From the NCBI GenBank assembly GCA_947500295.1, contig CANMRM010000001.1:1488001-1552000 (forward strand): DNA of 64,000 nucleotides, read 5' to 3'. The translations under genes and the position numbers were made by a program. Of this stretch, positions 8,782 through 18,384 are shown in pieces. The notes under the pieces were generated by a model. That model searched no databases and had not been told where the DNA came from. It was given only the letters and a program-made list of their open reading frames with translations. The stretch is from an uncultured Kordiimonas sp. GTDB lineage: Bacteria > Pseudomonadota > Alphaproteobacteria > Sphingomonadales > Kordiimonadaceae. Each line of letters starts with the position of its first letter. Positions within the stretch are counted from its first letter, which is position 1.

Positions 8782-10113
8782 TTAACCTTCTTTCTGTTCT
8801 ACCATGCCTTCAGTTGCGGCTATATCGGCCGGCAGCTTCTTGCCTGCTGCCCAAAACAGGTATCCTTTTACCAGGGCAACGCATGCTCCAATAGTAAGCG
8901 CTGCGCGTAAACCATCGCTGCCGGTCATGGAACCGATAGTGTCGCTCAAGGCCCCCACAACGAACGGCCCTGCGCCCAAGCCTATCATGTTTAGAATAAA
9001 GAACAGGATTGCGGATGTCATTGCCCGCATTCTCGGGTCGACCAGGCGGTGTGCAACGGCAATTGACGGTGCCAGATAAAGCGTGCCCAATACCGCAAAT
9101 ACGAAATACACGATCAGCATCATGGATGTATTGTCTGTATTGAAAACATAGAGGCCGAGCGGTACAGCGGTGACAGCTGTCAAACCCGGTAGCCAAAGGT
9201 ACCAGCGCGGATCATGCCGTCCGACACGGTCGGTCAGGTATCCACCGAGAAACGTGCCCAAAATACCTCCACCACCACCCGTAATCGCCAGTAGAAACCC
9301 GATTTCGGTTAGGGGCACATTGTGGTAACGCACCATGTAGCTTGGCATGAAATTACTGGTGCCGTAGCTGACAAATGCTGACATCGCGCATCCCAGCGCA
9401 AACAGCGGGAATGACTTGAGCTTGACCAGCCGGCGCATGGTGTCCCGAAAGGTCGGCGCATCTTCTTTCGAGTGCGTTGCTGAGCGCTGCGGCTCCTTCA
9501 CGGTCAAAAACAGGATGCCGGCAAGCAAGACGCCGGGCGCACCAACGATCAGAAAAGTTTTCCGCCAACCGAACATTTCGCCAAAAAAGCCACCAAGAGA
9601 AAAGCCGACCACAACACCCAGATACAGGCCTGCGGAATACACGGCCAATGCTGTTGCTCTCTTTTCAGCTGTGAACATATCGGAGATCATGGAGTGAGCA
9701 GGCGGACTGCCACCCGCTTCTCCGACCCCGACACCCATGCGGGCGAGCAATAACTGCACAAAGTTTTGTGCGTATCCGCATACCACGGTCATCGCACTCC
9801 AGACAGTCAGGGCAATCGAGATGATGTTTCGCCGGTTGCTGCGGTCTGCCAGGCGCGCGATCGGAATACCGAGAACTGTGTACAAAAACGCAAAGGCTAT
9901 GCCTGACAACAACCCGAGCTGTGTGTCGCTGAGGTCCAGTTCTGCCTTGATCAGCGGCTGAAGGATAACCAGGATCTGGCGATCGATAAAATTAAAGGCA
10001 TAGACTATGGTCAGAATGAAGAGCGCGTAGTATTTGGCGCTTTGGCTCATGTTGCCCGAAACGCCGGGCTTGCTGCTGTCGCTCATATCTCTCCCCGACT
10101 TACTCGAGCTCAT
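8782..10113 (-). CDS. MFS transporter, spinster-like
   Basis: Twelve-helix major facilitator transporter, 443 residues. Signature segments are FIDRQILVILQPLIK in helix 1, GIPIARLADRSNRR in the loop between helices 2 and 3, and MGVGVGEAGGSPPAHSMISD in helix 4, which together are typical of the spinster-like family (sphingolipid or organic anion transport in other organisms). Two in-frame ATGs (10113 and 10086) each have their own GGGGAGAGA ribosome site; the outer one has better spacing and is used here. It is the first gene of a two-gene unit with the sulfatase-fold protein. Substrate not predictable from sequence. Confidence 0.85.
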   Translation of the reverse strand: MSSSKSGRDMSDSSKPGVSGNMSQSAKYYALFILTIVYAFNFIDRQILVILQPLIKAELDLSDTQLGLLSGIAFAFLYTVLGIPIARLADRSNRRNIISIALTVWSAMTVVCGYAQNFVQLLLARMGVGVGEAGGSPPAHSMISDMFTAEKRATALAVYSAGLYLGVVVGFSLGGFFGEMFGWRKTFLIVGAPGVLLAGILFLTVKEPQRSATHSKEDAPTFRDTMRRLVKLKSFPLFALGCAMSAFVSYGTSNFMPSYMVRYHNVPLTEIGFLLAITGGGGGILGTFLGGYLTDRVGRHDPRWYLWLPGLTAVTAVPLGLYVFNTDNTSMMLIVYFVFAVLGTLYLAPSIAVAHRLVDPRMRAMTSAILFFILNMIGLGAGPFVVGALSDTIGSMTGSDGLRAALTIGACVALVKGYLFWAAGKKLPADIAATEGMVEQKEG

Positions 10114-10227
10114 TGGTCTCTCTCCCCGGAGACCTCATAAAACGATAGAGCGCCTGCCCGCAATTACAAGCGAATTGCGTGATCACTTATTGGTGTCACG
10201 AAAAGCAAAAGGCACTAGGGCATAAAA

Positions 10228-10249
10228 AAAGCCGCCCTTGGGCGGCTTT
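10228..10249 (-). terminator. Terminator after the M19 dipeptidase
   Basis: On the minus strand a GCCGCCC/GGGCGGC hairpin (10231-10246) with a very short loop is followed by seven Ts. It lies about 20 bases past the dipeptidase stop codon, in the gap before the divergently read MFS promoter area. Confidence 0.85.
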
Positions 10250-10270
10250 GTTGAAGCTTTGGAACTGGGT

Positions 10271-11473
10271 TCACTGAGCGGCGGCAAATGCCTCAACCGT
10301 GCGCCAGACACGCAGCGCATTGCCGGAGAGCACTTTCTTGATGTCCTCTTCCGAATATCCGCGTTTCAGCAATCCCTCTACAAGCACCGGGTAGCTGGAG
10401 ACGTCTTTCAGCCCTATGGGAAGCGAGTCTCCCACCCCGTCATAGTCCGAGCCGATGCCCACGTGATCGATGCCTGCGAGTTCGACAACGCGGTCGAAGT
10501 GATCGAGCACGTCATCAAGTGTGGCAAAAGGGTAGGGGTTGGTTTCATCATAGCTTGCACCAAAGGCCTCACGCACCTCTTCGCTATCCTCAATGCCCTG
10601 TGCTTCAAGGTGTGCGGTATAGGCTTCCGCGCGTTTTCCCCGGTATCCATTGGCTGCTTCAGTTACAAAGGACGAGCCATAATTGATCATGATGACACTG
10701 CCGTTAGTCGCAAGTGCCCTGATCATGTCGTCATTCATGTTGCGCTCAAAACCGGGCGTGAAGTGCCGCGCCGAGGAATGTGACGCAATTACCGGGGTCG
10801 CTGTTATTTCCATGACATCCCAGAAAGCTTCATCGGACACGTGGCTAATGTCGACCATGATACCCAGCTCGTTCATCCGGGCAACGACCTGACGCCCAAA
10901 GTCTGACAAGCCACCCCACTGTTTGTTTTCATCGTAGGACGAATCTGAAATATTGTTGGAGAGCGAGTGCGCGAGTGTGATGTAGCGGATGCCGCGCTCA
11001 TGGAAATGATCAAGGTTTGCGAGGTCACCAAGCAGAGGCGACCCGTTTTCCATACCGAGTGGCAGTGCAATTTTTCCTTCACCAAAAGCAGTCTCGACTT
11101 CGTCAACTGATTTTGCGATAGCAAATTTGTTTGGAGACTCAGCTGCAATGCGCTCAACAATATCAATCATGCGGTCAGCGTGCGCTTTGGCTTCAGGCGT
11201 GCCGTCGAGGTTTGCAGGTGTGTAAATCGACATGAAAGGTGCATTGAGCCCGCCGGAAACGGCGCGCGGATAATCAAAATCACCGGTTTCAGTGGGCCCT
11301 GAGACATCATCCCATGCGTCGGCCAGCCGATACGGCACATCAATGTGGCCGTCCACGATGATTGTTTCTGCAGCGATCCGGTTGGCAGTCGCCGTCAGAT
11401 CCTGAGGCGGCTCCGTTTCGCCCGAACATGCTGTGAGCGCGAGCAAGGAAAGACCAGTTAGTATTTTCTTCAA
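10271..11473 (-). CDS. Membrane dipeptidase (peptidase M19) lipoprotein
   Basis: Zinc dipeptidase of the renal-dipeptidase family, 400 residues. The N-terminus is a lipoprotein signal (lipobox LTAC followed by SGE). Family motifs are IVDGHIDVPY (first His and Asp zinc ligands), LGMENGSPL (bridging Glu), the VDISHVSDEAFWD region, ASHSSARHFTPG and HVGIGSDYDGVG. The start codon is TTG preceded by GGGGGA at good spacing. It probably hydrolyses dipeptides or D-amino-acid dipeptides in the periplasm. It lies 63 bases downstream of feoB, but no functional link is evident, and it ends at its own terminator. Confidence 0.9.
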   Translation of the reverse strand: MKKILTGLSLLALTACSGETEPPQDLTATANRIAAETIIVDGHIDVPYRLADAWDDVSGPTETGDFDYPRAVSGGLNAPFMSIYTPANLDGTPEAKAHADRMIDIVERIAAESPNKFAIAKSVDEVETAFGEGKIALPLGMENGSPLLGDLANLDHFHERGIRYITLAHSLSNNISDSSYDENKQWGGLSDFGRQVVARMNELGIMVDISHVSDEAFWDVMEITATPVIASHSSARHFTPGFERNMNDDMIRALATNGSVIMINYGSSFVTEAANGYRGKRAEAYTAHLEAQGIEDSEEVREAFGASYDETNPYPFATLDDVLDHFDRVVELAGIDHVGIGSDYDGVGDSLPIGLKDVSSYPVLVEGLLKRGYSEEDIKKVLSGNALRVWRTVEAFAAAQ

Positions 11474-11536
11474 CGTAATTCCCCCGTGCCGGATCTGGAG
11501 TATGGCTATTGTCCGAAACCGGCCATTCTTTTGAGC

Positions 11537-13402
11537 TTAGGCAAGCATGTAGCTGGCAAGCTGGTAAGTTATGAATGACGCACCGTAAGCAAGGGCAAAC
11601 AGGTATGCAACCATAAAGCCGGGCCATTTCCAGCCGCCCGTCTCCCGCCGTGTCACGGCAATGGTGGACAGGCATTGTGGCGCAAAAATGAACCAGGCCA
11701 GAAAAGACAGGGCCGTCGGCAGCGACCATGCTGAATTCAGGACGCTCACCAGGCCGGCTTCAATCATTTCCTCACTACCTGAAAGCGAGTAAACTGTACC
11801 AAGCGCGGCAACTGCAACTTCTCGCGCCGCCATGCCGGGCACGAGGGCAACAGAGATTTCCCAATTGAATCCAATCGGTGCAAAGATCACTTCAAGCGCC
11901 CCCCCGATCATGCCGACGAAGCTGTAGGCGATGTCAGGTTCGCTTGCGCCTTCGGGTGCGACCGGATAAATGGCCAGCGCCCACAATACGATAGTCGAAA
12001 CCAGAATGATCGTGCCTGCCCGGCGCAGAAAAATGCGGGCGCGTTCATACAGCCCGATCAGGACAAATCGGAGGTTGGGGCTTTGGTACTTTGGCAGTTC
12101 CAGCAGGAATGTATCGGTTTCGCCCTGGGCTACCGTGCGCTTTAGCACTGCCGCAACCACAAGGGCGGCAATAATGCCGGTGATGTAGAGCCCGAACATC
12201 ACCAGACCCTGCAAACCGAACCCTGAAACATCTTCATTCGGGATGAAGGCACTGATTATGACCGTGTAAACCGGGAGCCGGGCAGAACAGGTCATCAAAG
12301 GGGATATGAGGATGGTCGTCAGCCGGTCCCTCTCGTTGGCGATTGAACGCGCCGCCATGATACCTGGAACCGCGCAGGCGAAGCTTGACAGTAGTGGAAT
12401 GAAGGCTCTGCCGTTCAGGCCCACCGATGCCATCAGCCGATCCATAATGAAAGCAGCCCTTGCCATATAGCCTGTGCTTTCAAGCACCAGAATGAATAGA
12501 AACAGAATCAGGATTTGAGGCAGGAAAACAACAACGGCGCCCACGCCCGCCAGAATGCCATCATTGAGAAAACTCAAAATCAGGCCGTCGGGAAGTGCGC
12601 CGGCAAAAAAGGACTGCAAGGACCCAATACCGCCTTCGATCAAGTCCATAGGTGCTTCCGCCCAGGAAAACACCGCCTGGAACATCATGAAGAGCAAGCC
12701 AAACAGGGTGATTGGCCCGATCACCGGGTTCAGGAGAAACCGGTCAAGTTGTCGCGTGGTTTTGTGACCAATGCCTTCGCTGATTGTCACTGACGAAGCA
12801 ATTTTTCTAGCCGCCCGCTGACGGTCACGCACGCTGTCACCCACATCAAGCGGGCTTGGCGGTGGCGCCAGGACAGCCTGGCTCAAGGCATCTTTGAGTT
12901 CATCGAGGCCCTTCTTGCGCACGGCTACTGTTTCAATAACGGGCACGCCGAGTTTTGCCGCCAGTGCCCCAGCATCAATAGCGATCTGTTCGCGAGCGGC
13001 AAGATCAGTCATGTTCAGGGCGACAACCATTGGCAGCCCCAATTCCCGCAGTTCGAGGACAAAACGGAGATGCTGGCTGAGGTTGGTTGCGTCTACAACG
13101 CTTACGATGGCATCTGGCCGTGCTTCGACCGCGTGTGTCCCCGTTACTACCTCGCGCGTAACTTCCTCGTCCGCGCTGCGCGCTGTCAGGCTGTATGTGC
13201 CTGGCAGATCGATAAGAACGAAGTCGGACAGGCCGGTCAGTTCACCCGTTCGCCTTTCGACAGTTGCACCCGGATAATTGGCGACCTTTTGACGAAGACC
13301 TGTCAGGGCGTTGAAGAGTGCTGACTTCCCGCAATTCGGGTTGCCAACGACCGCGATCACACGCTGTTGTGCGTCATCGGAGATTGCTGATGTTTGTGTC
13401 AC
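11537..13402 (-). CDS. feoB: Ferrous iron transporter FeoB
   Basis: Inner-membrane Fe(II) transporter with an N-terminal GTPase domain. G1 is GNPNCGKS (residues 20-27), the switch region NYPGATVERR and G3 DLPGTYSL follow, and NMTD is G4. The membrane part has two Gate-type repeats (ACAVPGIMAARSI; VPGMAAREVAVAALGT). At 621 residues it is shorter than the roughly 770-residue E. coli protein but has the complete core. It starts within the feoA stop region (ATGA overlap at 13399-13402), so the two are translationally coupled. No feoC is present. Regulation by iron is likely through the Fur-box-like site ahead of feoA. Confidence 0.97.
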   Translation of the reverse strand: MTQTSAISDDAQQRVIAVVGNPNCGKSALFNALTGLRQKVANYPGATVERRTGELTGLSDFVLIDLPGTYSLTARSADEEVTREVVTGTHAVEARPDAIVSVVDATNLSQHLRFVLELRELGLPMVVALNMTDLAAREQIAIDAGALAAKLGVPVIETVAVRKKGLDELKDALSQAVLAPPPSPLDVGDSVRDRQRAARKIASSVTISEGIGHKTTRQLDRFLLNPVIGPITLFGLLFMMFQAVFSWAEAPMDLIEGGIGSLQSFFAGALPDGLILSFLNDGILAGVGAVVVFLPQILILFLFILVLESTGYMARAAFIMDRLMASVGLNGRAFIPLLSSFACAVPGIMAARSIANERDRLTTILISPLMTCSARLPVYTVIISAFIPNEDVSGFGLQGLVMFGLYITGIIAALVVAAVLKRTVAQGETDTFLLELPKYQSPNLRFVLIGLYERARIFLRRAGTIILVSTIVLWALAIYPVAPEGASEPDIAYSFVGMIGGALEVIFAPIGFNWEISVALVPGMAAREVAVAALGTVYSLSGSEEMIEAGLVSVLNSAWSLPTALSFLAWFIFAPQCLSTIAVTRRETGGWKWPGFMVAYLFALAYGASFITYQLASYMLA

Positions 13403-13662
13403 GCTGCTGATACTTCAATCAAATTGGCTTCTGACCGGCGCAGGGCGATGGTCATCGATCCTATACGGACGGCGATGGGATCCTTGCCAAACGGATTATG
13501 GTGGAGAATTTCTACGTCCAGACCTTCCTCAAATCCCATTTCCCTCAATCGGTCAATCCGGTTTTCGCCGTCAATGTCGCTTGGGGATAAAAAACCAGTG
13601 ACGACGCCACTGAACCCGGCTGAGCATCTGCCAAGTTGACTGTCGGAAACTGAAGAATTCAT
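13399..13662 (-). CDS. feoA: Ferrous iron transport protein FeoA
   Basis: Small cytoplasmic SH3-fold protein (87 residues) needed for FeoB activity. The FeoA pattern is present: DRLREMGFEEGLDVEILHHNPFGKDPIAVRIG and a C-terminal LRRSEANLIEV (written here as two separate family regions). It is the first gene of the feoAB unit and overlaps feoB by 4 bases. The N-terminal stretch of about 25 residues has three polar turns and one cysteine and is slightly longer than in minimal FeoA proteins. Confidence 0.93.
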   Translation of the reverse strand: MNSSVSDSQLGRCSAGFSGVVTGFLSPSDIDGENRIDRLREMGFEEGLDVEILHHNPFGKDPIAVRIGSMTIALRRSEANLIEVSAA

Positions 13663-13680
13663 ATGGTAGCCGCTCTCAGT

Positions 13681-13699
13681 TGATAATTATTCTTAATAA
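13681..13699 (-). promoter_or_regulatory. Fur-box-like site upstream of feoA
   Basis: The AT-rich element TGATAATTATTCTTA (13681-13695) matches the first half of the 7-1-7 Fur consensus TGATAAT-N-ATTATCA exactly and the second half partly (4 of 7). It lies about 20 bases before the feoA start, where bound Fur would block transcription. An Irr or other iron-responsive site is a possible alternative. Confidence 0.5.
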
Positions 13700-13758
13700 G
13701 CGGGTCTTACCATGTCGGTCTGGCGGCGGCAAGGCCTGTCACCGGTATTTGAACGAGA

Positions 13759-13784
13759 AAAGGCCGATGCAGAGCACCGGCCTT
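13759..13784 (-). terminator. Probable terminator after dps
   Basis: AAGGCCG/CGGCCTT inverted repeat (13760-13766 and 13778-13784) with an 11-base loop. Read on the minus strand it is followed by TTC after the stem Ts. It lies about 25 bases past the dps stop and would separate dps from feoAB. The short T tract makes it moderate. Confidence 0.5.
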
Positions 13785-13806
13785 CAAATGGCTTAACGGG
13801 GGAGGG

Positions 13807-14268
13807 TTAGCCAAGCATGGCACCGAGCATCCACTGGGCTTTTTCGTGGACCGTCAGGCGATCAGTCAATAGCCCGGCCGTGACATCATCGCTGGCGTCC
13901 GCCGCCTGTGCGATCAATGGCCTGATACGACTGGCCAATTGGCTGTGGCCGTTTTGCAGCGCCTTCACCATGGTTTCAGCGGGGGCGTTTTCATCGCCGT
14001 CTGTGATCGAGCCCAGGTCCATGTATTTTTGCATGGTTGCAGGTGCTTTGTGGCCCAGGGACCGAATACGTTCAGCGATTTCGTCAATGGCTGGCGCAAG
14101 TTCCAGATATTGTTCTTCCGTTAAGGCGTGAACGGGTTGGAACAGAGGACCTGTCACGTTCCAGTGAACATTTTGCGTTGCCAGATAAAGCTGGAAGGTT
14201 TCAGCAAGAACCGGCTTGAGGGTTTCTGCAATTTGGTCTTTTTCGGGTTGGCTGAATTCGTTTGGCAT
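13807..14268 (-). CDS. dps: Dps-family ferritin-like DNA-protection protein
   Basis: Dodecameric mini-ferritin of 153 residues that oxidises and stores iron and protects DNA from peroxide. The di-iron signature is visible: LATQNVHWNVTGPLFQPVHALTEEQYLEL split as QNVHWNVTG (His ligand) and a following EEQY with the downstream Asp/Glu of PAIDEIAERI. The C-terminus has the expected helix HEKAQWMLGAMLG. The start is fixed by a strong AGGAGG ribosome site. It sits just upstream of feoAB on the same strand, a storage-plus-uptake pairing. Confidence 0.92.
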   Translation of the reverse strand: MPNEFSQPEKDQIAETLKPVLAETFQLYLATQNVHWNVTGPLFQPVHALTEEQYLELAPAIDEIAERIRSLGHKAPATMQKYMDLGSITDGDENAPAETMVKALQNGHSQLASRIRPLIAQAADASDDVTAGLLTDRLTVHEKAQWMLGAMLG

Positions 14269-14361
14269 GGATTGTCCTCCTGTTGAGCTTGATATGAATA
14301 TAGGAGCACAAAGTTACATTGTGAAATTGTAATTAATCTGCTTATTAATCGATAAAATCGA

Positions 14362-15024
14362 TTACGAGTTGGAGGCGTCTTTCTTTTCCTGAAGCCAGAG
14401 CCACCAGGAGTAAACGAGTGGTACAACAACACCGACCGCGATCGCGCTCATGCCAATGAAAATGCCGGTTTCACCTTCAATCAAGCTGATTGAAAGCAGA
14501 AGGAACAGCCCGGCGCCAACAAACAGTTTCCCGCCCAGCCTGTGCGTCTTCCGCCAGACAGTCTCGCTAGATAGCGTCCAGGGTGTTCGCAGCCCGATGA
14601 AAAAGGTTGAGTGCAGCTTTCCAAAATAGTTACCGATTATCATGAACATAATTCCCATCATCGCGAACACGATGTTTGAATTCATGGAAACAAGCCCGTC
14701 CGCCACGGCAAAAATAAGAGTTTGGATTGCTGCGAGCAGGGCAAAAACAGCGGTCACGATTGCAACAACGGCTTTCCAGGATTTTTGCAGGTTTTCGCCG
14801 CGTGGCTCAAAAAAATGGAGCTTGGAAAAGACAAACAGCATCAGAATCTGTATCAGCGGCATGATCGAGAAAGCATGTAGTGGTGCTGTGTGGTTGTCCG
14901 CTTCGCCGGCGGCATTCCAGTGTATGGGGATTTGGGCGTTGGGCTCGAAGTGCAACAGCGCGATGATACCAACCAAGATGGTGATTGCCGTTATCAGGCT
15001 GGCGCCCTTGAATTTCCTGATCAT
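14362..15024 (-). CDS. SdpI-family membrane protein
   Basis: Multi-helix membrane protein (220 residues, about six helices) with both SdpI hallmarks: an N-terminal DUF1648 segment (IPIHWNAAGEAD) and the C-terminal FIGLRTPWTLSSETVWRKTHRLGG region. In Bacillus subtilis SdpI gives immunity to the SDP toxin and also sequesters the repressor SdpR. Here no toxin gene is nearby, so a general envelope-stress or signalling role is more likely. Its ATG overlaps the TGA of the ArsR-family gene (15021-15024), so the pair is coupled as in sdpRI. Confidence 0.88.
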   Translation of the reverse strand: MIRKFKGASLITAITILVGIIALLHFEPNAQIPIHWNAAGEADNHTAPLHAFSIMPLIQILMLFVFSKLHFFEPRGENLQKSWKAVVAIVTAVFALLAAIQTLIFAVADGLVSMNSNIVFAMMGIMFMIIGNYFGKLHSTFFIGLRTPWTLSSETVWRKTHRLGGKLFVGAGLFLLLSISLIEGETGIFIGMSAIAVGVVVPLVYSWWLWLQEKKDASNS

Positions 15025-15317
15025 GTATTCGGCTCCTCTTCTTTTTCCTGTTTTTCTTGCTGTGGCGAAAACAGGCCGACGATCAATCCCAGCAGTTCTT
15101 CCACCACACTGGTGTTCAGGTGATAGGTAATGGTGGTTCCCTGGCGGGTTGTGAACACAAGGTCAGCCGCTTTCAGAACATTGAAATGTCCTGAAAGCGT
15201 CGACTTCCCGACAGCAAGCCGGTCAGCGATTTCCCCAGCTGTCATGTCCCGAACCTTGAGAAGCGAAAGAATTTCGCGCCTGACGGGGGACGAAAGGGCA
15301 TTGAATACGTCGGACAT
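15021..15317 (-). CDS. ArsR/SdpR-like transcriptional repressor
   Basis: Winged-helix regulator of 98 residues. It begins VFNALSSPVRREILSLLK and has the recognition region AGEIADRLAVGKSTLSGHFNVLKAADLV, closely matching SdpR-type ArsR repressors. No metal-binding cysteines are present. The charged C-terminus (QQEKQEKEEEP) is probably disordered. It overlaps the SdpI-like gene by 4 bases and its start is 3 bases from a perfect inverted repeat (15321-15360), which points to autoregulation. Confidence 0.9.
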   Translation of the reverse strand: MSDVFNALSSPVRREILSLLKVRDMTAGEIADRLAVGKSTLSGHFNVLKAADLVFTTRQGTTITYHLNTSVVEELLGLIVGLFSPQQEKQEKEEEPNT

Positions 15318-15320
15318 TAT

Positions 15321-15360
15321 GCTCCTATTTCGTTATTTCGCTAATTAACGAAATAGGAGC
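15321..15360 (-). promoter_or_regulatory. Operator-like perfect 15-bp inverted repeat ahead of sdpR-like gene
   Basis: GCTCCTATTTCGTTA (15321-15335) is repeated exactly in inverted orientation at 15346-15360, with a 10-base AT-rich spacer. On the coding strand the arm nearer the gene contains AGGAG, the ribosome site, 4 bases before ATG. The element can therefore act as a DNA operator, as an RNA hairpin hiding the ribosome site, or both. Confidence 0.75.
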
Positions 15361-15381
15361 TCTACACGCTCATGTCAAGGG

Positions 15382-16230
15382 CTAGAATGTTTTCAAAAGG
15401 ATTGCACCGACCGCGATCAGGGCGATGCCAAGCAATCGAATTGGTGTTGGACTTTCCTTGAGCCAGAAGGCCCCGACCAGTGCTGCAAACAGGATGCTGG
15501 TTTCTCTCAAGGCTGCGATTTCTGCAAGACCGCCGTACCGGAAGGCAAACAGTGCCATGGTGTATCCGGTGTAGGCGACAACCGTCATTACAAGGCCCCG
15601 TTTCCAGTGGCTTGTCAGACGTTTGGAAAAAACCCGACCATGCAGGCTATACAGGAATGCCATCATTGGCGGCATGATCAATATGTTTGACCACAGGATA
15701 AACGTCAGCGGGCTCATGCGTTTGACGGCGGTGCCATCAATAGCGGTATAAATACCAATCAACAGGCCCACGAGGCCAGCCCAAAAGAGAGCGGCAACAG
15801 GCGGCGCATGCAGTTTGCCGATGCCGGCAAAACCCGCCAGCACCGCACCGCTTATGAGAACCAGGATCGAGAGTATTTCAAGGACGCCGAGTTCTTCGCC
15901 CAGCACAACCAGCGCGATGATGGTGACCACGAGCGGGCCGAGCCCTCTGGAGACCGGGTAGACCAGCGAATAGTCGGCGCTCCCCATCATCTTCGCCAGG
16001 CTGAGCTGATATGCCAGATGCACGAGCACCGAAACGCCGATCCAGATCCAGTCTGATGCGCCGGGCAGGGGCACCAATATCAAGAGTGGTGCCGAGATAA
16101 TGGCCGCTGCAACGTTGAGGATGCCAATAAGTGCCGCCCGGTCGGAACCCGATTTCAGCACCGCATTCCAGCAGGCATGCAGAAAGGCTGATCCGAGGAT
16201 CAGTGCCGTGGCGAGAAAGCTGTCGCTCAC
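15382..16230 (-). CDS. EamA/DMT-family transporter
   Basis: Ten-helix drug/metabolite transporter with two EamA repeats, 282 residues. Repeat 1 starts ALILGSAFLHACWNAVLKSG and repeat 2 starts AALFWAGLVGLLIGIYTAIDG. The C-terminal repeat ends with the usual RETSILFAALVGAFWLKE. The start is GTG, 6 bases after the aminotransferase gene ends on the same strand, so the two may be co-transcribed. Likely an exporter of metabolites or amino acids; substrate unknown. Confidence 0.85.
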   Translation of the reverse strand: MSDSFLATALILGSAFLHACWNAVLKSGSDRAALIGILNVAAAIISAPLLILVPLPGASDWIWIGVSVLVHLAYQLSLAKMMGSADYSLVYPVSRGLGPLVVTIIALVVLGEELGVLEILSILVLISGAVLAGFAGIGKLHAPPVAALFWAGLVGLLIGIYTAIDGTAVKRMSPLTFILWSNILIMPPMMAFLYSLHGRVFSKRLTSHWKRGLVMTVVAYTGYTMALFAFRYGGLAEIAALRETSILFAALVGAFWLKESPTPIRLLGIALIAVGAILLKTF

Positions 16231-16236
16231 GTGCGG

Positions 16237-17511
<1,275 letters not shown>

Positions 17512-17667
17512 TCAATCGATAGTTCGCTAAAAAAACAGAAAGGCATACTGACGGTTTTGGGGAGAGAGAACCATAGCGCCAGCATGCCATCTGTGCAGCC
17601 CGATATATGGGAGGTCGGGCTTGGGAAGATACTTAAATCAGTCTGTGTTTTTCGTTAGGCTACCTCC

Positions 17668-18384
17668 TTAAAAGCTGGCCGACAGCATGCCAACGACGCC
17701 AGCGTCACCTGCGCTGGAGCCTGCATTGGCCGTGTCGACATAGTTGACTGAGAGAGAGAACTGTTTGAATGAGTAGTTGAGCCCGAGAAGCCAATCCCAT
17801 TTATCCGTTCCGAATGCGCCGTCCTCATAAGCGATGTTGCCTGAGACGGACCAGGGTGTGCTTCCGATTGCGGTGCTGGTGCTCAAATACAGGTAAATGT
17901 TGTCCTGATTGCCTGTGCCGTCCTGGTCAAAGGCATAGTTGGCGCCCAGAGACCAGCTGACCGCACTCAGGGAGCCGCCAATGGAGCCGTAAATTTCATA
18001 ATAGTCCGTGTTGTCGGTGGCACCCGGATATGTATAGGCAAGGAAGCCGATGTTTGTGCTGATCTGGCCGATGGTTGTTGCATATCCGCCAAACAGGTCA
18101 AGCTCGAGTTCGGAGCCGTTATATTGAGAAATTGAAGACGCCCATGTGCCGACATAGAAACCGCTTGAATGGTTGGCGTTAAAGCCGCCTTGAAAAGCCG
18201 TGTCTTTGTCAGAAAGTGATAAGCCGCGGAAGCGGTAATCGGTTACCAATGCTGCGTTAGCGCTCAGTGAAAAAGGACTGTTGCTTTGTGCGGTAGCTTC
18301 CGGTGCCGCCAGTGCTGCACCTGTCAGTACGCTGCCGAGTAAAAGGCCGCGTGTCATCACCCCCCGTGATCTGACTGTTTTCAT
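17668..18384 (-). CDS. TorF-family putative outer-membrane porin
   Basis: Outer-membrane beta-barrel of about 238 residues with a signal peptide ending ATAQ. The TorF family is recognised by ALVTDYRFRGLSLSDKDTAFQGGF close to the mature N-terminus (quoted as two motifs, TDYRFRGLS and AFQGGF), repeated GxY/F strands, and a C-terminal aromatic (SASF). The start is set by GGAGG at proper spacing; a longer frame from 18444 has no ribosome site. Function in nutrient passage is presumed. It is divergent from uvrB across an AT-rich region. Confidence 0.85.
   Translation of the reverse strand: MKTVRSRGVMTRGLLLGSVLTGAALAAPEATAQSNSPFSLSANAALVTDYRFRGLSLSDKDTAFQGGFNANHSSGFYVGTWASSISQYNGSELELDLFGGYATTIGQISTNIGFLAYTYPGATDNTDYYEIYGSIGGSLSAVSWSLGANYAFDQDGTGNQDNIYLYLSTSTAIGSTPWSVSGNIAYEDGAFGTDKWDWLLGLNYSFKQFSLSVNYVDTANAGSSAGDAGVVGMLSASF

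Noticed and set aside
14362-15317. Toxin-immunity system (SDP type)
   Set aside because: The SdpI and SdpR relatives are present but no sdpABC toxin or processing genes are near, so an active killing system is not supported.
17597-17621. AGCCCGA/TCGGGCT hairpin downstream of the TorF-like gene, considered as a terminator
   Set aside because: The 7-bp stem has an 11-base loop and no T tract follows on the minus strand, so it is not supported as a terminator.
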